Below are positions 19,668 through 30,355 of a DNA stretch of 55,688 nucleotides, one piece after another. The stretch's first letter is position 1; each line of letters begins with the position of its first letter. This DNA comes from Roseomonas sp. Lineage in GTDB: Bacteria > Pseudomonadota > Alphaproteobacteria > Acetobacterales > Acetobacteraceae. Position numbers and translations under genes: made by a program. A model generated the notes under the pieces. The model saw nothing but the letters and a program-made list of their open reading frames with translations. It had not been told where the DNA came from and made no database searches. The stretch is from NCBI GenBank assembly GCA_020250005.1, contig JADCES010000035.1, positions 1-55,688 on the forward strand. Reading direction: 5' to 3'.

Positions 19668-20254
19668 ATAGCGCAATGACCATGAGCTTCACCCATGATT
19701 TGGCGGTGGAACTCGCCAGCCAGATTTCGGATGCGGATATGGCCGATCTCTGTGAAGCGACGGATGCGGCCATCATTGAAGGCGGCGGCTTCGGCTGGCT
19801 GGAGCCCCAGGGGCGGGAAGCCCTTGCGCGGCATTTCCGCGGCACGCTGTTGGTGCCGGAACGCGAATTGTTCATCGCGCGGCTGGATGGCCATGTCGTG
19901 GGATCGGCGCAGTTGGTGCGCCCGCCGCGCCATAATGAAGCGCAATCCTTTGGCGCCACGCTGACCCATGCCTACCTCGCACCCTATGCGCGCGGCCATG
20001 GTCTGGCGCGCATGCTGGTGACGCGCGTTGAAGAACGCGCCGCCGCCCTTGGGCATCGCGTGCTGAACCTTGACGTGCGGGAGACGCAAACAACCGCCAT
20101 CGCGCTGTTTGAGGCGCTGGGCTACGTCCATTGGGGCACGCATCCCTTTTATGCGCGCGTGCATGGGCAAACGGTTTCCGGGCGCTTTTACTACAAGCCG
20201 CTTGAGCCGGGCCGCGGGCGTTCCACGGGCGCCTTGCTTGATCCCACGCAGTAA
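19655..20254 (+). CDS. GNAT family N-acetyltransferase
   Basis: [91 protein letters not shown]. True start may be 19664. Confidence 0.88.
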   Translation: MGAMNSAMTMSFTHDLAVELASQISDADMADLCEATDAAIIEGGGFGWLEPQGREALARHFRGTLLVPERELFIARLDGHVVGSAQLVRPPRHNEAQSFGATLTHAYLAPYARGHGLARMLVTRVEERAAALGHRVLNLDVRETQTTAIALFEALGYVHWGTHPFYARVHGQTVSGRFYYKPLEPGRGRSTGALLDPTQ

Positions 20255-20982
20255 TGGGCTTTTCGCTTTATCCCGCCATTGATTTGAAGGGCGGACAGGT
20301 GGTGCGCCTCAAGCGTGGAGAGATGGATCAGGCCACCATCTATGCCGATGATCCGGCAGCGCAGGCACGCCACTTTATCGAAGCCGGATTTTCCTGGGTG
20401 CATATGGTTGATCTGGATGGCGCCTTCGCCGGCAAGCCCGCCAATGCCGAAGCGGTGCGCGCGATTATCGCCGCTGTGCCGGGCGCCAGGCTGCAATTGG
20501 GCGGCGGCATTCGTTCCATGGCGACGGCCGAGGCTTGGCTTGAAGCAGGCGTCAGCCGGATCATCCTGGGCTCTGCCGCCGTCAAGGACCCGGATTTCGC
20601 CCGTGCCGCCTGCCGCGCCTTTCCGGGCCGGGTCGCGCTTGGGATTGATGCGCGTGATGGCATGGTGGCGACCGAAGGTTGGGCTGAAACGAGCGATGTG
20701 AGTGCCACCGATCTGGCGCGCCGCTTTGAGGATTCCGGCGCAGCGGCGGTAATTTATACGGATATCGCGCGCGATGGCATGTTGACCGGCGTGAATGTCG
20801 CGGCAACGGCGGCACTTGCGCGCGCGGTGCGCTTGCCGGTGATAGCCTCGGGCGGGGTCGCGGGGGTTGAAGATATCACTGCGCTACGCGAAGCCGGCGC
20901 CGGGATTGAAGGCGCGATTCTGGGGCGCGCGCTTTATGATGGGCGGATTGAGCCTCAAGTGGCGCTGGCGGCGGCGGCCTAA
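20254..20982 (+). CDS. hisA: Phosphoribosylformimino-5-aminoimidazole carboxamide ribotide isomerase
   Basis: [88 protein letters not shown]. Confidence 0.96.
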   Translation: MGFSLYPAIDLKGGQVVRLKRGEMDQATIYADDPAAQARHFIEAGFSWVHMVDLDGAFAGKPANAEAVRAIIAAVPGARLQLGGGIRSMATAEAWLEAGVSRIILGSAAVKDPDFARAACRAFPGRVALGIDARDGMVATEGWAETSDVSATDLARRFEDSGAAAVIYTDIARDGMLTGVNVAATAALARAVRLPVIASGGVAGVEDITALREAGAGIEGAILGRALYDGRIEPQVALAAAA

Positions 20983-20983
20983 A

Positions 20984-21034
20984 ACATTTTCCAGCCAAGT
21001 GGAATCACTTGGAGGCTCGGAAAATGCGATCAGA
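20984..21034 (+). repeat. Dispersed palindromic repeat, copy B
   Basis: acattttccagccaagtggaatcacttggaggctcggaaaatgcgatcaga; CCAAGTG/CACTTGG inner palindrome and CATTTTC/GAAAATG outer arms. Confidence 0.88.
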
Positions 21035-21161
21035 CGAATACTGAAACAATACGCCCCTAACGAAGCCGGGGGAAAGGCCCCTGGTGAGGGATGCATTCGA
21101 TCCCACCTGAAGGGTTGCGGGGGGCGATTAGCCCGCAACCCCCACACCCGCATCAGAACGC

Positions 21162-21710
21162 TTATTCCGTCGCTGCCATTTCCGCCGCAAGCTCCGCTTC
21201 TAGGCTTTCGGCCTGCGCGGCAGCGGCCAGGCTTTCGCCGCGCGCCTGCTTTTCGGCTTCTTCGCGGCTGCGCGCCACATTCACCACCACCGGGATTTGC
21301 ACTTCCGGATGGAGTTCCACCTGCACGGTGCTGATACCAACAGACTTGATCGGTTGGCCGAGCAATACCTGCTCACGCGTGATGGTGAGGCCACCTTCGG
21401 TGCAGGCAACCGCGATGTCGCGCGACACCACGGAACCATAAAGGCTGCCGCTTTCACCCGCCTGGCGGATGATGATCACGGAAAGCCCGGCCACGCGTTC
21501 GGCCACACGCTCAGCCTCACCACGGCGCTTGATATTGTCCGCTTCAAGCTGGGCGCGTTCGCGTTCGAAGCGCTCAAGATTTGTCTTGCTGGCGCGGATG
21601 GCCTTGCCGGTGGGCAGCAGGTAATTGCGCGCATAGCCGGGGCGCACCTTCACACGCTCACCCATTTGGCCAAGCTTGTCCACGCGCTGCATCAGGATCA
21701 GGTCAATCAT
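21162..21710 (-). CDS. rplI: 50S ribosomal protein L9
   Basis: Start 21710: [69 protein letters not shown]. Confidence 0.97.
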   Translation of the reverse strand: MIDLILMQRVDKLGQMGERVKVRPGYARNYLLPTGKAIRASKTNLERFERERAQLEADNIKRRGEAERVAERVAGLSVIIIRQAGESGSLYGSVVSRDIAVACTEGGLTITREQVLLGQPIKSVGISTVQVELHPEVQIPVVVNVARSREEAEKQARGESLAAAAQAESLEAELAAEMAATE

Positions 21711-22621
21711 GTCATGCCTCCGGGCGGCTGGTTGCGCCGCCCCCATTGTTCGAAAATACCGAAGGCCGTCACCGCGATTGCGGCCGGCACGCTCAAGATC
21801 ACAAGCCCGGCGTAGAAGACGCCAAGCATGAAGGGCCGGGCGGTGCGGCCGGCAGAACGCCGATGCACCGCGGCAAGCCCCAGCAGAAAGAAGGGCAGCA
21901 GCAAAACCACAAAAAGTGCCATGGGCAGGCTGCTATCGCCGCCCATGCCGCTGAGCCAGACCAGCGCCGCCCCGGAAGGGAGGAACCCATACCAGATCGG
22001 CAGGCGGCTTTCGCACCAGCGCGGTGTTGCGGACAAGGCAAGCCCCCGCCGCGTCAAGGCGCTTTGCGCCCCAATGCCGCACAGGATCAACGCAGCCACC
22101 ATCCACCCCGCCATGGCGGGCGCCATGATGCGCGCCAATTGCTCCACCGGCATGCCCGCATCGGCAATGCCCATGCGCGAAAGCCCCTGCTTGACCGAGG
22201 CATTCAAGGCCCCGTCAAAACCGCCGGCAGTGCCCGCCAGCAGCATCGCCACCAGCAGGATCACCAGCGCCGGCCAAATGCCGGTCAGTGCCAAGGGCAA
22301 TGACGCATCAATCCGGCCACCGCGCAGCCCTGTTGCCACCATCAGCAGCGCGGGAAGCGCGAAGCCCAGCAGGTAGATCAGGGTTGGCCATTCACTTGCC
22401 AGGATCAACACAATCAAGGTGCCAATGCCCAGCGCGCCAAAGGCCGAGGCGCTGCCAAAGCCAAGCCCGGCGGCGAAGATGGGCAGCGAAGTCAGCCAGA
22501 AAGCAGCAAAGCCCAGCGGCAATCCGCGCATGGCCCAAAGCGCGGCAATGGCGGAAGCAATCCCACCAATCGCCGCCGCAAGCCACCGCGGATCATCCAA
22601 CAGGCCACGCCTGATTTCCAT
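21707..22621 (-). CDS. DUF2232-like multi-pass membrane protein
   Basis: Hydrophobic protein located between rplI and rpsR, as is common in alphaproteobacteria; [29 protein letters not shown].., [51 protein letters not shown]. Confidence 0.75.
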   Translation of the reverse strand: MEIRRGLLDDPRWLAAAIGGIASAIAALWAMRGLPLGFAAFWLTSLPIFAAGLGFGSASAFGALGIGTLIVLILASEWPTLIYLLGFALPALLMVATGLRGGRIDASLPLALTGIWPALVILLVAMLLAGTAGGFDGALNASVKQGLSRMGIADAGMPVEQLARIMAPAMAGWMVAALILCGIGAQSALTRRGLALSATPRWCESRLPIWYGFLPSGAALVWLSGMGGDSSLPMALFVVLLLPFFLLGLAAVHRRSAGRTARPFMLGVFYAGLVILSVPAAIAVTAFGIFEQWGRRNQPPGGMT

Positions 22622-22656
22622 GGCTGGTCCCATGCCCTTTCGCCGCTGAGTGCTGC

Positions 22657-22935
22657 CTAATCCGCAATCACGTAGGGCAGCAGCGCCAGGAAGCGGGCGC
22701 GCTTGATGGCAATGGCCAATTCGCGCTGCTTCTTCGCCGAAACCGAGGTGATGCGCGCCGGCACAATCTTCCCGCGTTCAGACAGGAAGCGCGACAGCAA
22801 CCGCACATCCTTATAGTCAATCTTCGGCGCGCCCTGGCCGCTGAAGGGGCAGGATTTGCGACGACGATGGAAGGGCCGGCGCGCACCAACGGCAGGGCGA
22901 CGGGCGGCGGGGATCAGATCTGCATTGTCAGACAT
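22657..22935 (-). CDS. rpsR: 30S ribosomal protein S18
   Basis: [65 protein letters not shown]. Confidence 0.97.
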   Translation of the reverse strand: MSDNADLIPAARRPAVGARRPFHRRRKSCPFSGQGAPKIDYKDVRLLSRFLSERGKIVPARITSVSAKKQRELAIAIKRARFLALLPYVIAD

Positions 22936-22938
22936 GGC

Positions 22939-23412
22939 TTACTCCTCAATCCCCATGGACATATCCATTTCGTCGCGGCCGCGGGCGCGGAATTCCTCAC
23001 GGTCATCGCCACGGCCACCGCGGCCAGAGCCAAAGCGGCCAGCCGGGCGCGGGCCGCGGAAGCTTTTCTCGCGATCGCGATCATCGCCGCCGCGCTTGGA
23101 CATGACGGCGGAAGGCGCTTCTTCAATCGCTTCCACGCGCACGGTCAGCATGCGCAGCACGTCTTCATTCAGGCCAAGCTGACGCTCAGCTTCATTCAAC
23201 GCGGCGGGGGGCGTATCAAGGCCAAGAAGCATGTAATGCCCCTTGCGATTCTTCTTGATGCGATAAGCAAGGCCGCGCAGGCCCCAATATTCGCGCTTGC
23301 GCACTTCGCCACCGCCTTCGGCCACCGTGGCGGCGACCTGATCGGCAATGGCTTCAACCTGCTGTTGCGTAATGTCATTGCGTGCGATGAACACGCATTC
23401 GTATAGCGGCAT
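22939..23412 (-). CDS. rpsF: 30S ribosomal protein S6 with long Arg/Gly/Asp-rich C-terminal tail
   Basis: Start 23412: [94 protein letters not shown] then RGG-rich tail. Confidence 0.95.
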   Translation of the reverse strand: MPLYECVFIARNDITQQQVEAIADQVAATVAEGGGEVRKREYWGLRGLAYRIKKNRKGHYMLLGLDTPPAALNEAERQLGLNEDVLRMLTVRVEAIEEAPSAVMSKRGGDDRDREKSFRGPRPAGRFGSGRGGRGDDREEFRARGRDEMDMSMGIEE

Positions 23413-23602
23413 GTGCTCTCCCTTTGGCTGGCTCAGCCCTGGCCCCGGGATGGGGCACGCATAGGGGCATAGCCGGGCACTTGCCTTGCACCCGGCAGGG
23501 GAGGGGGGCGTAAAGCACAAAGGGGGGTGGGGGATCAAGCCCTGGCTGTCACTATGCGTTGCTTTGTGCTTAGTAATAGCAAGAAAAACGGGGAGCTTCA
23601 CC

Positions 23603-24574
23603 ATGTTTCATCGCCGCATCCTGATGGGCCTGCCCTTGGCGCTGGTAGCCAGCAAGGCCCGCGCGCAAGGCCCCTGGGCGCCAAGCCGCCCGGTGGTGCT
23701 GGTGGTGCCCTTTGCCCCCGGCGGGCCGAATGATCTGGTGGCGCGGTTGGTGGCGCCGGCCATGCAGGCTGCGCTTGGGCAGAATGTGGTGGTGGAAAAC
23801 CGCCCCGGCGCCACCGGGGCCATTGCCGCCCGCCATGTCGCCGCCCAACCAGCCGATGGCCATACGCTGATTGTGGCCGCCAGCGGCACCATGACCATCA
23901 ACCCCGCCGTCATGGCTCGCCCCGGCTACGACCCTGAGAAGGATTTCGCCCCGGTCAGCTTGGCCATGTCGGTGCCCAATATGCTGGTCGTGAACAAGGA
24001 TGTGCCTGCGACCAATGTGGCCGAGGTTGTGGCCTGGCTGAAGCGCGAAGGGGGGCGGGCTGCCTATTCCTCCGGCGGCGTCGGCTCCACCGAGCAATTG
24101 GGCATGGAGCTTTTCCTGAAGCGCACGGGAACCGAGGCGACGCATGTCCCCTTCCCTGGCGGCGCCCCGGCGGTGACCGCCATGATCCAAGGTCAGGTCC
24201 AGGCCAGTATCCTTAACGCGGCAACGGTGCGCCCGCATGTGGTCTCTGGCGCACTCCGCGCCATTGCCATCACCGGCACCAAGCGCTTTTCCGGCCTGCC
24301 GGATGTACCCACCATGCCGGAAGCCGGCCTGCCGGATGTGCTTTCCGCTTCCTGGTCCGCCTTTCTGGCCCCGGCCGGAACGCTAGGCCCCACCATCGCC
24401 CGGCTGCATGAGGTGATTGTGGCGGCCCTGCGCGCGCCCGAGACGACGCAGCGCCTGACCGCAGCCGGCTTCACCATTGACGCATCCTCCCCCCAGGAAT
24501 TGGGGGCCACGATTTCGGCGGAACTCGCCCGCTGGAAGCAAGTGGTGCGTGAAGCCAATATCCAAATGAACTGA
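23603..24574 (+). CDS. Bug family tripartite tricarboxylate transporter substrate-binding protein
   Basis: [76 protein letters not shown]: TctC/Bug signature. Confidence 0.92.
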   Translation: MFHRRILMGLPLALVASKARAQGPWAPSRPVVLVVPFAPGGPNDLVARLVAPAMQAALGQNVVVENRPGATGAIAARHVAAQPADGHTLIVAASGTMTINPAVMARPGYDPEKDFAPVSLAMSVPNMLVVNKDVPATNVAEVVAWLKREGGRAAYSSGGVGSTEQLGMELFLKRTGTEATHVPFPGGAPAVTAMIQGQVQASILNAATVRPHVVSGALRAIAITGTKRFSGLPDVPTMPEAGLPDVLSASWSAFLAPAGTLGPTIARLHEVIVAALRAPETTQRLTAAGFTIDASSPQELGATISAELARWKQVVREANIQMN

Positions 24575-24591
24575 CGCGGTTGACAAGCCGG

Positions 24592-24615
24592 GGCCGCGCG
24601 GCCATTCGCGCGGCC
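24592..24615 (+). terminator. Hairpin after Bug gene (possible terminator)
   Basis: 9-bp stem GGCCGCGCG/CGCGCGGCC with 6-nt loop; weak T-tract (tgacctttaacc). Confidence 0.4.
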
Positions 24616-24644
24616 TGACCTTTAACCATCACGGAAGTCTCATC

Positions 24645-25604
24645 ATGGCCTTCGCCTTCGTCTTTCCCGGCCAGGGGAGCCAGGCTGTCGGCATGGGCCG
24701 CGACCTGGCCGATGCCTTTCCTTCTGCCCGCCACGTCTTTCAGGAAGTGGATGACGCCTTGGGCCAGAAGCTGAGCAAGCTGATGTGGGAAGGCCCGCAG
24801 GAAGAATTGACGCTGACAGCCAATGCCCAGCCGGCGCTGATGGCGCATTCCTTGGCCGTGGTGCGGGCTTTGGAAGCTGAAGGTGGTTTTGCGCTTGCCG
24901 CACGCGTGGCGCTGGTGGCTGGCCATTCGCTTGGCGAATATAGCGCGCTGACCGCTGCCGGTGCCTTTGATATCGCCACCGCCGCGAAGCTTTTGCGCCT
25001 GCGTGGTGAGGCGATGCAGAAAGCGACCCCACCCGGCACCGGCGCCATGGCCGCACTTCTGGGCGCGGAGATTGAACTGGCGCAGGAAATTTGCGCTGCC
25101 GCCGCCACAAACCCCGAAACCAACAAGGCCGAGGTGGTGGAAGCCGCCAATGACAATGGCGGCGGCCAGGTGGTCATTTCCGGCGCCAAGGCAGCGGTGG
25201 AGCGCGCCATTGAAATCGCCAAGGAAAAGGGCGTGAAGCGCGCCATGCTGCTACCCGTATCGGCACCCTTCCATTGCGCTTTGATGGCCCCCGCAGCGGA
25301 TGCCATGGCGGAAGCGCTGGCCCAGGCGACGATGCAATCGCCCGCCGTGCCGGTGGTGGCGAATGTGACCGCTGCGAAAGCAACGGACCCCGCTGAAATC
25401 CGTGATCTGCTGGTGCGGCAAGTTACCGGCACGGTGCGCTGGCGCGAATGCGTCGCCGCCATGGCCGCCATGGGCTGCGACAAGTTTGTCGAGGTTGGCG
25501 CGGGCAAGGTGCTGACTGGCCTGATGAAGCGCAATGCGCCGGAAGCCACCGCGCTTGCCATCGGCAATCCGGCCGAGCTTGAAGCCTTCCTGAAAACGCT
25601 GTGA
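24645..25604 (+). CDS. fabD: Malonyl-CoA:ACP transacylase
   Basis: AFVFPGQGSQAVGMGRDLADAFPSARHVF..VALVAGHSLGEYSALTAAGAF..PVSAPFHCALMAPAADAM..EVGAGKVLTGLMKR. Confidence 0.97.
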   Translation: MAFAFVFPGQGSQAVGMGRDLADAFPSARHVFQEVDDALGQKLSKLMWEGPQEELTLTANAQPALMAHSLAVVRALEAEGGFALAARVALVAGHSLGEYSALTAAGAFDIATAAKLLRLRGEAMQKATPPGTGAMAALLGAEIELAQEICAAAATNPETNKAEVVEAANDNGGGQVVISGAKAAVERAIEIAKEKGVKRAMLLPVSAPFHCALMAPAADAMAEALAQATMQSPAVPVVANVTAAKATDPAEIRDLLVRQVTGTVRWRECVAAMAAMGCDKFVEVGAGKVLTGLMKRNAPEATALAIGNPAELEAFLKTL

Positions 25605-26035
25605 TGATGGCCGAGATCACGCTCTCGGAAATTGAGGATGATCCGGCCGCGAAGATCGCCTTGGATGGGCTTTCGGCCCTGAATGCGCCCTTTATCAACC
25701 AGTATGGCTATAAGCCGCTGTCGCTTGTGGTGCGGCGCAAGGCTGAAGACGCGCCGGTGGGCGGTGCCTTCGGCTGGTGCTTCGGCGGCTGGTATTACCT
25801 GCACCTGCTGTTCCTGCCCGAAGATATGCGCGGCACGGGCCTGGGTTCAGACCTGCTGACACGGCTGGAGGATGAGGCTCGTGATCGGGGCTGCATCGGC
25901 GCCTGGGTGGATACTTTCTCCTTCCAGGCGCGGCCTTTTTACGAAAAGCATGGCTATGCGCTTTTCGGCAGTATTGAGGATCAGCCGCCCGGCCATGCGC
26001 GGCATTTCCTTTTTAAACGCTTCAACCAGGGATGA
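25601..26035 (+). CDS. GNAT family N-acetyltransferase
   Basis: GWYYLHLLFLPEDMRGTGLGSDLLTRLEDEARDRGCIGAWVDTFSFQARPFYEKHGYALFGSIEDQPPGHARHFLFKR; overlaps fabD stop. Confidence 0.88.
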   Translation: MMMAEITLSEIEDDPAAKIALDGLSALNAPFINQYGYKPLSLVVRRKAEDAPVGGAFGWCFGGWYYLHLLFLPEDMRGTGLGSDLLTRLEDEARDRGCIGAWVDTFSFQARPFYEKHGYALFGSIEDQPPGHARHFLFKRFNQG

Positions 26036-26040
26036 GAGAC

Positions 26041-26778
26041 ATGTTTGATCTGACCGGCAAGACCGCGCTTGTCACCGGCGCCACAGGCGGCATTGGCGCA
26101 GGTGTGGCCCGTGCACTGCATGCCCAAGGTGCGACGGTTGCCATCACCGGCCGGCGCGCGGCCGAATTGGAAGCACTGGCGGCCGAACTTGGTTCGCGCG
26201 TGATTGTGGCGCCGGCTGATCTGGCGGACCCGGAAGCGCCGGCGAAGCTGGTGGAAAAGATCGAAGCCGAGGCGGGCGGCTTGGATATTCTCGTGAATAA
26301 TGCCGGCTTCACGCGCGATATGCTGGCGTTGCGCATGGGTGATGCGGATTGGAATGCGGTGCTGGAAGTGGATTTGACCGCGCCGTTTCGCCTCGCACGC
26401 GCGGCCTTGCGCGGCATGATGAAAAAGCGCCAGGGGCGGATCATTTCCATTGCGTCCATCGTGGGTGTCACCGGCAATGCGGGCCAGGCGAATTACGCTG
26501 CCGCCAAGGCGGGCCTGATTGGCATGTCCAAATCCTTGGCGCAGGAAGTGGCGACGCGCGGCGTGACGGTGAATGTGGTGGCCCCCGGCTTCGTTAAGAC
26601 CGCCATGACCGATGCGCTGAATGAGGCGCAAAAAACCGCGCTGCTGACGCGCATCCCAACCCAGCGCATGGGCTTGCCCGAGGATATCGCCGCCGCCGTT
26701 GTCTATCTGGCGAGCAATGAGGCCGGCTGGGTCACCGGCCAGACTTTGCATGTCAATGGCGGGATGGCGATGATCTGA
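26041..26778 (+). CDS. fabG: 3-oxoacyl-[ACP] reductase
   Basis: [115 protein letters not shown]. Confidence 0.95.
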   Translation: MFDLTGKTALVTGATGGIGAGVARALHAQGATVAITGRRAAELEALAAELGSRVIVAPADLADPEAPAKLVEKIEAEAGGLDILVNNAGFTRDMLALRMGDADWNAVLEVDLTAPFRLARAALRGMMKKRQGRIISIASIVGVTGNAGQANYAAAKAGLIGMSKSLAQEVATRGVTVNVVAPGFVKTAMTDALNEAQKTALLTRIPTQRMGLPEDIAAAVVYLASNEAGWVTGQTLHVNGGMAMI

Positions 26779-26783
26779 AGGGG

Positions 26784-27077
26784 ATGGCCATGGTTGAAAA
26801 ACTGAGCGCTGCGGAACGGGCTGGGCTGGCGGAGGCCTTGCCGGCATGGAAGCTGGTGGAAGGCCGCGATGCCATCACCCGCAGCTTCCGCTTCAAGGAT
26901 TTTTCCGAAGCCTGGGGTTTTATGGCCCGCGTGGGTTTGCTTGCTGAAGCGCAGGACCATCACCCCGAATGGTTCAATGTCTGGAACCGGGTGGAGATTA
27001 CGCTTTCCACCCATGATGCGGGCGGGCTTTCCGCGCGCGATGTCAGGCTGGCCAAGGCGATAGATGTCATCGCCTGA
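26784..27077 (+). CDS. phhB: 4a-hydroxytetrahydrobiopterin dehydratase
   Basis: [87 protein letters not shown]: pterin-4a-carbinolamine dehydratase signature. Confidence 0.95.
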   Translation: MAMVEKLSAAERAGLAEALPAWKLVEGRDAITRSFRFKDFSEAWGFMARVGLLAEAQDHHPEWFNVWNRVEITLSTHDAGGLSARDVRLAKAIDVIA

Positions 27078-27386
27078 GGGTCGGTGACTGGCTTGGGGTA
27101 ACCATTAGGGGCAAGCCACCCTTGGCTGACACTTTCGATCCTTTTTGCGCAGTGCGTTTGCCAGGATGACGCGCCATCGCATGATGGCGCCCGGGGCCGG
27201 CATGTAAAGCCCATGCCGCGCGTGGTGCTGGCCACTGCGGATGAAGGCCTTTTCCTTCCATGTGCCGGAGTGCCACGCGATGGGCGCAAGGGCCGTATGG
27301 CTTTGCATGGCGATGGGTGCGTGGGAGAGGGCGGCGGGGTTGAGCTTGCCCAACCCTGGCCCAGGCGGGTATATGACGCGGGCGGC

Positions 27387-27461
27387 GCGGGCGTAGTTCA
27401 GAGGTAGAACGTCAGCTTCCCAAGCTGAATGTCGGGGGTTCGATTCCCCCCGCCCGCTCCA
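27387..27461 (+). tRNA. tRNA-Gly(CCC), CCA encoded
   Basis: gcgggcgtagttcagaggtagaacgtcagcttcccaagctgaatgtcgggggttcgattccccccgcccgctcca: acceptor GCGGGCG/CGCCCGC, anticodon stem CAGC/GCTG with loop TTCCCAA (CCC), T-arm GGGGGTTCGATTCCCCC. Confidence 0.96.
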
Positions 27462-27543
27462 TGCACATCGGTGCAGAACCCGTTGCCCACCTCCGCCCAG
27501 CCCTGCCATGCTGGTCGCCATAATTCCAACCAAGGCAACGCCC

Positions 27544-28524
27544 ATGCTCCCATCCCTGCGCCGCCGCGCGCTGCTCGCGGCCCCTCTGCTTGCCAGCCTC
27601 ACGCCACGCATCAGCCAAGCGCAGGCGCAGGCGGAATGGCCCAGCCGGCCCATCCGAATCATCATCCCCTCAGCCGCTGGCGGTGCGGCGGATTTTATCG
27701 GGCGCACGCTTGGGCGCTATCTTGAACCGCATCTGCGCCAGCCGGTGGTGGTGGATAATCGCCCCGGCGCTGGCGGCATCACAGGGACCGAGGCCGCGAA
27801 GCAAGCCGCACCAGACGGCTACAGCTTTCTGATCGCCACCAATTCCACCCATTCGGCCAATCAATTCCTCTATCGCCGCCTGCCCTATGATCCGGTGCAG
27901 GATTTCAGCCATATCGGCATGATGGGCAGCTTCGCGACCATCGCCGTCGTCGCCGCCGATGCGCCCTTCAAATCCATCCCTGCGCTGATCGCCCATGCGC
28001 GGGCCAATCCAGGGCGCGTGTTTTTCGGCTATTACTCATCCTCTTCGCAGGTGCCGGCGGCGCTGCTCAAGGCGCGCGCCAATCTGGACATCACGGGCGC
28101 TGCCTATCGCAACATTACGCAAATCGTGCCGGATTTGATCAGCGGGCAGATTCAATTCGCTTTCCTCGATAGTCTTTCTGCCGCGCCTGCGCTGCAATCG
28201 GGCCGCGTGGTGCCGATTGGTGTCTCCGCCGCGCGGCGCATGCCGCAATATCCGGATGTGCCGCTGGTGTCTGAAGCCTTGCCGGATTTCGTGGTGGAAG
28301 GCTGGTTTGGCCTTACCGCGCCAGCGCGCACCCCGCGCCCGGTGCTGGACCGCATGCAAACCCTGCTGCGCCGGGCGGTGGAAGACCCTGCAGTGGCGGA
28401 AGCGCTCACGCGCCAAGGCCTTTCGCCGGGCTTCCGCAGCGCTGAGGAGATGGATCGTTTCCTGGTGGCGGATCGCGCGCGCTGGCAGGAATGGGTGCGC
28501 ATCGCCGGCATTGAACCGGAATGA
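27544..28524 (+). CDS. Bug family tripartite tricarboxylate transporter substrate-binding protein
   Basis: MLPSLRRRALLAAPLLASLTPRISQAQA signal; WPSRPIRIIIPSAAGGAADFIGRTLGRYLEPHLRQPVVVDNRPGAGGITGTEAAKQAAPDGYSFLIATNSTH. Confidence 0.92.
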   Translation: MLPSLRRRALLAAPLLASLTPRISQAQAQAEWPSRPIRIIIPSAAGGAADFIGRTLGRYLEPHLRQPVVVDNRPGAGGITGTEAAKQAAPDGYSFLIATNSTHSANQFLYRRLPYDPVQDFSHIGMMGSFATIAVVAADAPFKSIPALIAHARANPGRVFFGYYSSSSQVPAALLKARANLDITGAAYRNITQIVPDLISGQIQFAFLDSLSAAPALQSGRVVPIGVSAARRMPQYPDVPLVSEALPDFVVEGWFGLTAPARTPRPVLDRMQTLLRRAVEDPAVAEALTRQGLSPGFRSAEEMDRFLVADRARWQEWVRIAGIEPE

Positions 28525-29324
28525 TCGCCTGGCCATCGCCTGAGCTGCGACGGATTGCGCTGCCGCGCGCGGCGGTATTCGCGCAGCCCGGCCGCGGTCC
28601 CGCCATACTTTGTATTCCAGGCGGCTATCACAGTGCCTTTTGCTTCGGCCCCTGGCTTGCCCTGCTGGGCCGCGCGGGTATCGCTGCTGCCGCGCTTGAA
28701 CCGCGCGGCAAGGGCGGCCATGCAGCACAGGCTGATCCTGCCACAGGCATTGCCGATTATGCGGAAGATGCCGTGCAGGCCGCGCGCGCCTTGGCGCAAC
28801 CTGTCGTGCTGCTTGGCCATAGCCTCGGCGCGCTGGTCGCCATGCGCGCGGCAGAAATATTGGGCGATGCCGCAGGGCTTTTGCTGGTGGCGCCATCCCC
28901 GCCCGGCAATCTGCCCGGGGCGGCACCTGTGCCGCCGGTGGCCGAAGGCGCGATGCTGCCGCCGCCCGGTATCGCTGCCATCCGCGCGCGCTATTTCGGT
29001 GATCAGGATGTCGCAGACATCAATGCCTATCGCGCTACGCTATCGCCGGAATCGCCGCGCGTGCTGAATGATCGCTACCAGCTTCGCATCCCGATCGTGC
29101 GCGAAAAGCTGCGCGGCATGCCGGGCCTGGTTGTTGAAGCGGGGCACGATGATGCCGCGCGCCACCCGCCAAGTCAGGATCAGGCCATCGCGGATTTTTT
29201 CGGCCTGGACTATCGGCTTTTGCAGGACATGCCGCATTGCATGATGTGGCAGCCCTGGGCTGAGGCGAGCCTTGCGCCCATCATCGCTTGGCATCGCATG
29301 CAATTCGGCGGCGCAGCCTCATGA
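28521..29324 (+). CDS. Alpha/beta hydrolase
   Basis: GPAILCIPGGYHSAFCFGPWLALLGRAGIAAAALEPRGKGGHA..VVLLGHSLGALVAMRAAE (GHSLG nucleophile elbow); LPGLVVEAGHDD. Confidence 0.88.
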   Translation: MIAWPSPELRRIALPRAAVFAQPGRGPAILCIPGGYHSAFCFGPWLALLGRAGIAAAALEPRGKGGHAAQADPATGIADYAEDAVQAARALAQPVVLLGHSLGALVAMRAAEILGDAAGLLLVAPSPPGNLPGAAPVPPVAEGAMLPPPGIAAIRARYFGDQDVADINAYRATLSPESPRVLNDRYQLRIPIVREKLRGMPGLVVEAGHDDAARHPPSQDQAIADFFGLDYRLLQDMPHCMMWQPWAEASLAPIIAWHRMQFGGAAS

Positions 29325-29371
29325 AAGCCTGATGGCAGCACTTGATATGGATGCCGAAGCGCCCGGCGACA

Positions 29372-30355
29372 TCACTCATGATGGCAGGCGACCAATCCAT
29401 TTTCCCGACTTGGTTCCAAACGCGGCCGCTCTCTCAGGCAAAGCGCCGTGGCCTTCAGACAGCGCGGATGAAAGGCACATCCCAATGGCGGTGACAGCGG
29501 CGATGGTAATTCACCGCGGATGGGCTTGAACGTCACGCCGATATTGCCGTCAAGGCTCAGTTTTGGAACGCTATCCAGCAAGGCTTGCGTATAAGGGTGC
29601 TGCGGCAATGCATATAGCGTCCTTACGTCGCCGATTTCCACGATGCGCCCCAGATACATCACCGCCACCCGATCACTGACATGGCGCACCACGGAAAGAT
29701 CGTGGCTGATGAAGATCGTCGTCAGGCCGAATTCCTGCCGCAAATCGAGGAACAGGTTGAGAATTTGCGCTTGAATTGAAACATCAAGCGATGCCACCGG
29801 TTCGTCGCAAATCAGCACCTCAGGCCGCATCGCCAAGGCGCGCGCAATGGCAATACGTTGGCGTTGCCCACCGGAAAATTGATGCGGAAAGCGCTCAGCA
29901 TAGTCGGGATCAAGCCCAACTTTCAGGAGCCATTCTCTGGCAAGGCTGGCGGCCTCTCGGCGCTGAATAAGGCCATGGGTGATTGGGCCTTCCGTGATGG
30001 TTTCGCCCACGCGCCGCCGTGGATTGAGTGAGGCGAAGGGGTCCTGAAACACGGTCTGAATACGCGTTGTGGTTTTGCGCCCGGCCTGCATCGGGGGCGC
30101 GCCATTCAGGCGGATCGCGCCTTCGCTTGGTTCCAGAATGCCCGCAAGCATACGGCCAAGGGTTGATTTGCCGCAGCCGGATTCCCCAACCAGCCCAAGC
30201 GTCTCACCACGCTGTACGGCAAGCGTCACATCAGTCACGGCCATGACTGGCCGGCGGTCCAGCTTGGCGCCGAATAGGCCGGCGATGCGATCACCCAGCG
30301 TCACATGCGGGCTGAAGCGACGTGAGATATTCTCCGCTGTCAAAATATCGTTCAT
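29372..30355 (-). CDS. ABC transporter ATP-binding protein (DppF/OppF-like)
   Basis: Start 30355: [77 protein letters not shown]; oligopeptide C-terminal CAFHPRCLKATALC. Confidence 0.93.
   Translation of the reverse strand: MNDILTAENISRRFSPHVTLGDRIAGLFGAKLDRRPVMAVTDVTLAVQRGETLGLVGESGCGKSTLGRMLAGILEPSEGAIRLNGAPPMQAGRKTTTRIQTVFQDPFASLNPRRRVGETITEGPITHGLIQRREAASLAREWLLKVGLDPDYAERFPHQFSGGQRQRIAIARALAMRPEVLICDEPVASLDVSIQAQILNLFLDLRQEFGLTTIFISHDLSVVRHVSDRVAVMYLGRIVEIGDVRTLYALPQHPYTQALLDSVPKLSLDGNIGVTFKPIRGELPSPLSPPLGCAFHPRCLKATALCLRERPRLEPSRENGLVACHHE

Noticed and set aside
24740-25804. 354-aa minus-strand ORF
   Set aside because: Antisense of fabD; Ser/Ala-rich shadow frame typical of high-GC genomes.
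27387-27461. tRNA-Gly as an integration site for a mobile island
   Set aside because: No integrase or duplicated 3' tRNA end seen nearby.
27105-27707. 200-aa minus-strand ORF across tRNA-Gly
   Set aside because: Overlaps the tRNA and the start of a Bug gene; contains reverse-complement tRNA sequence, so not a real gene.
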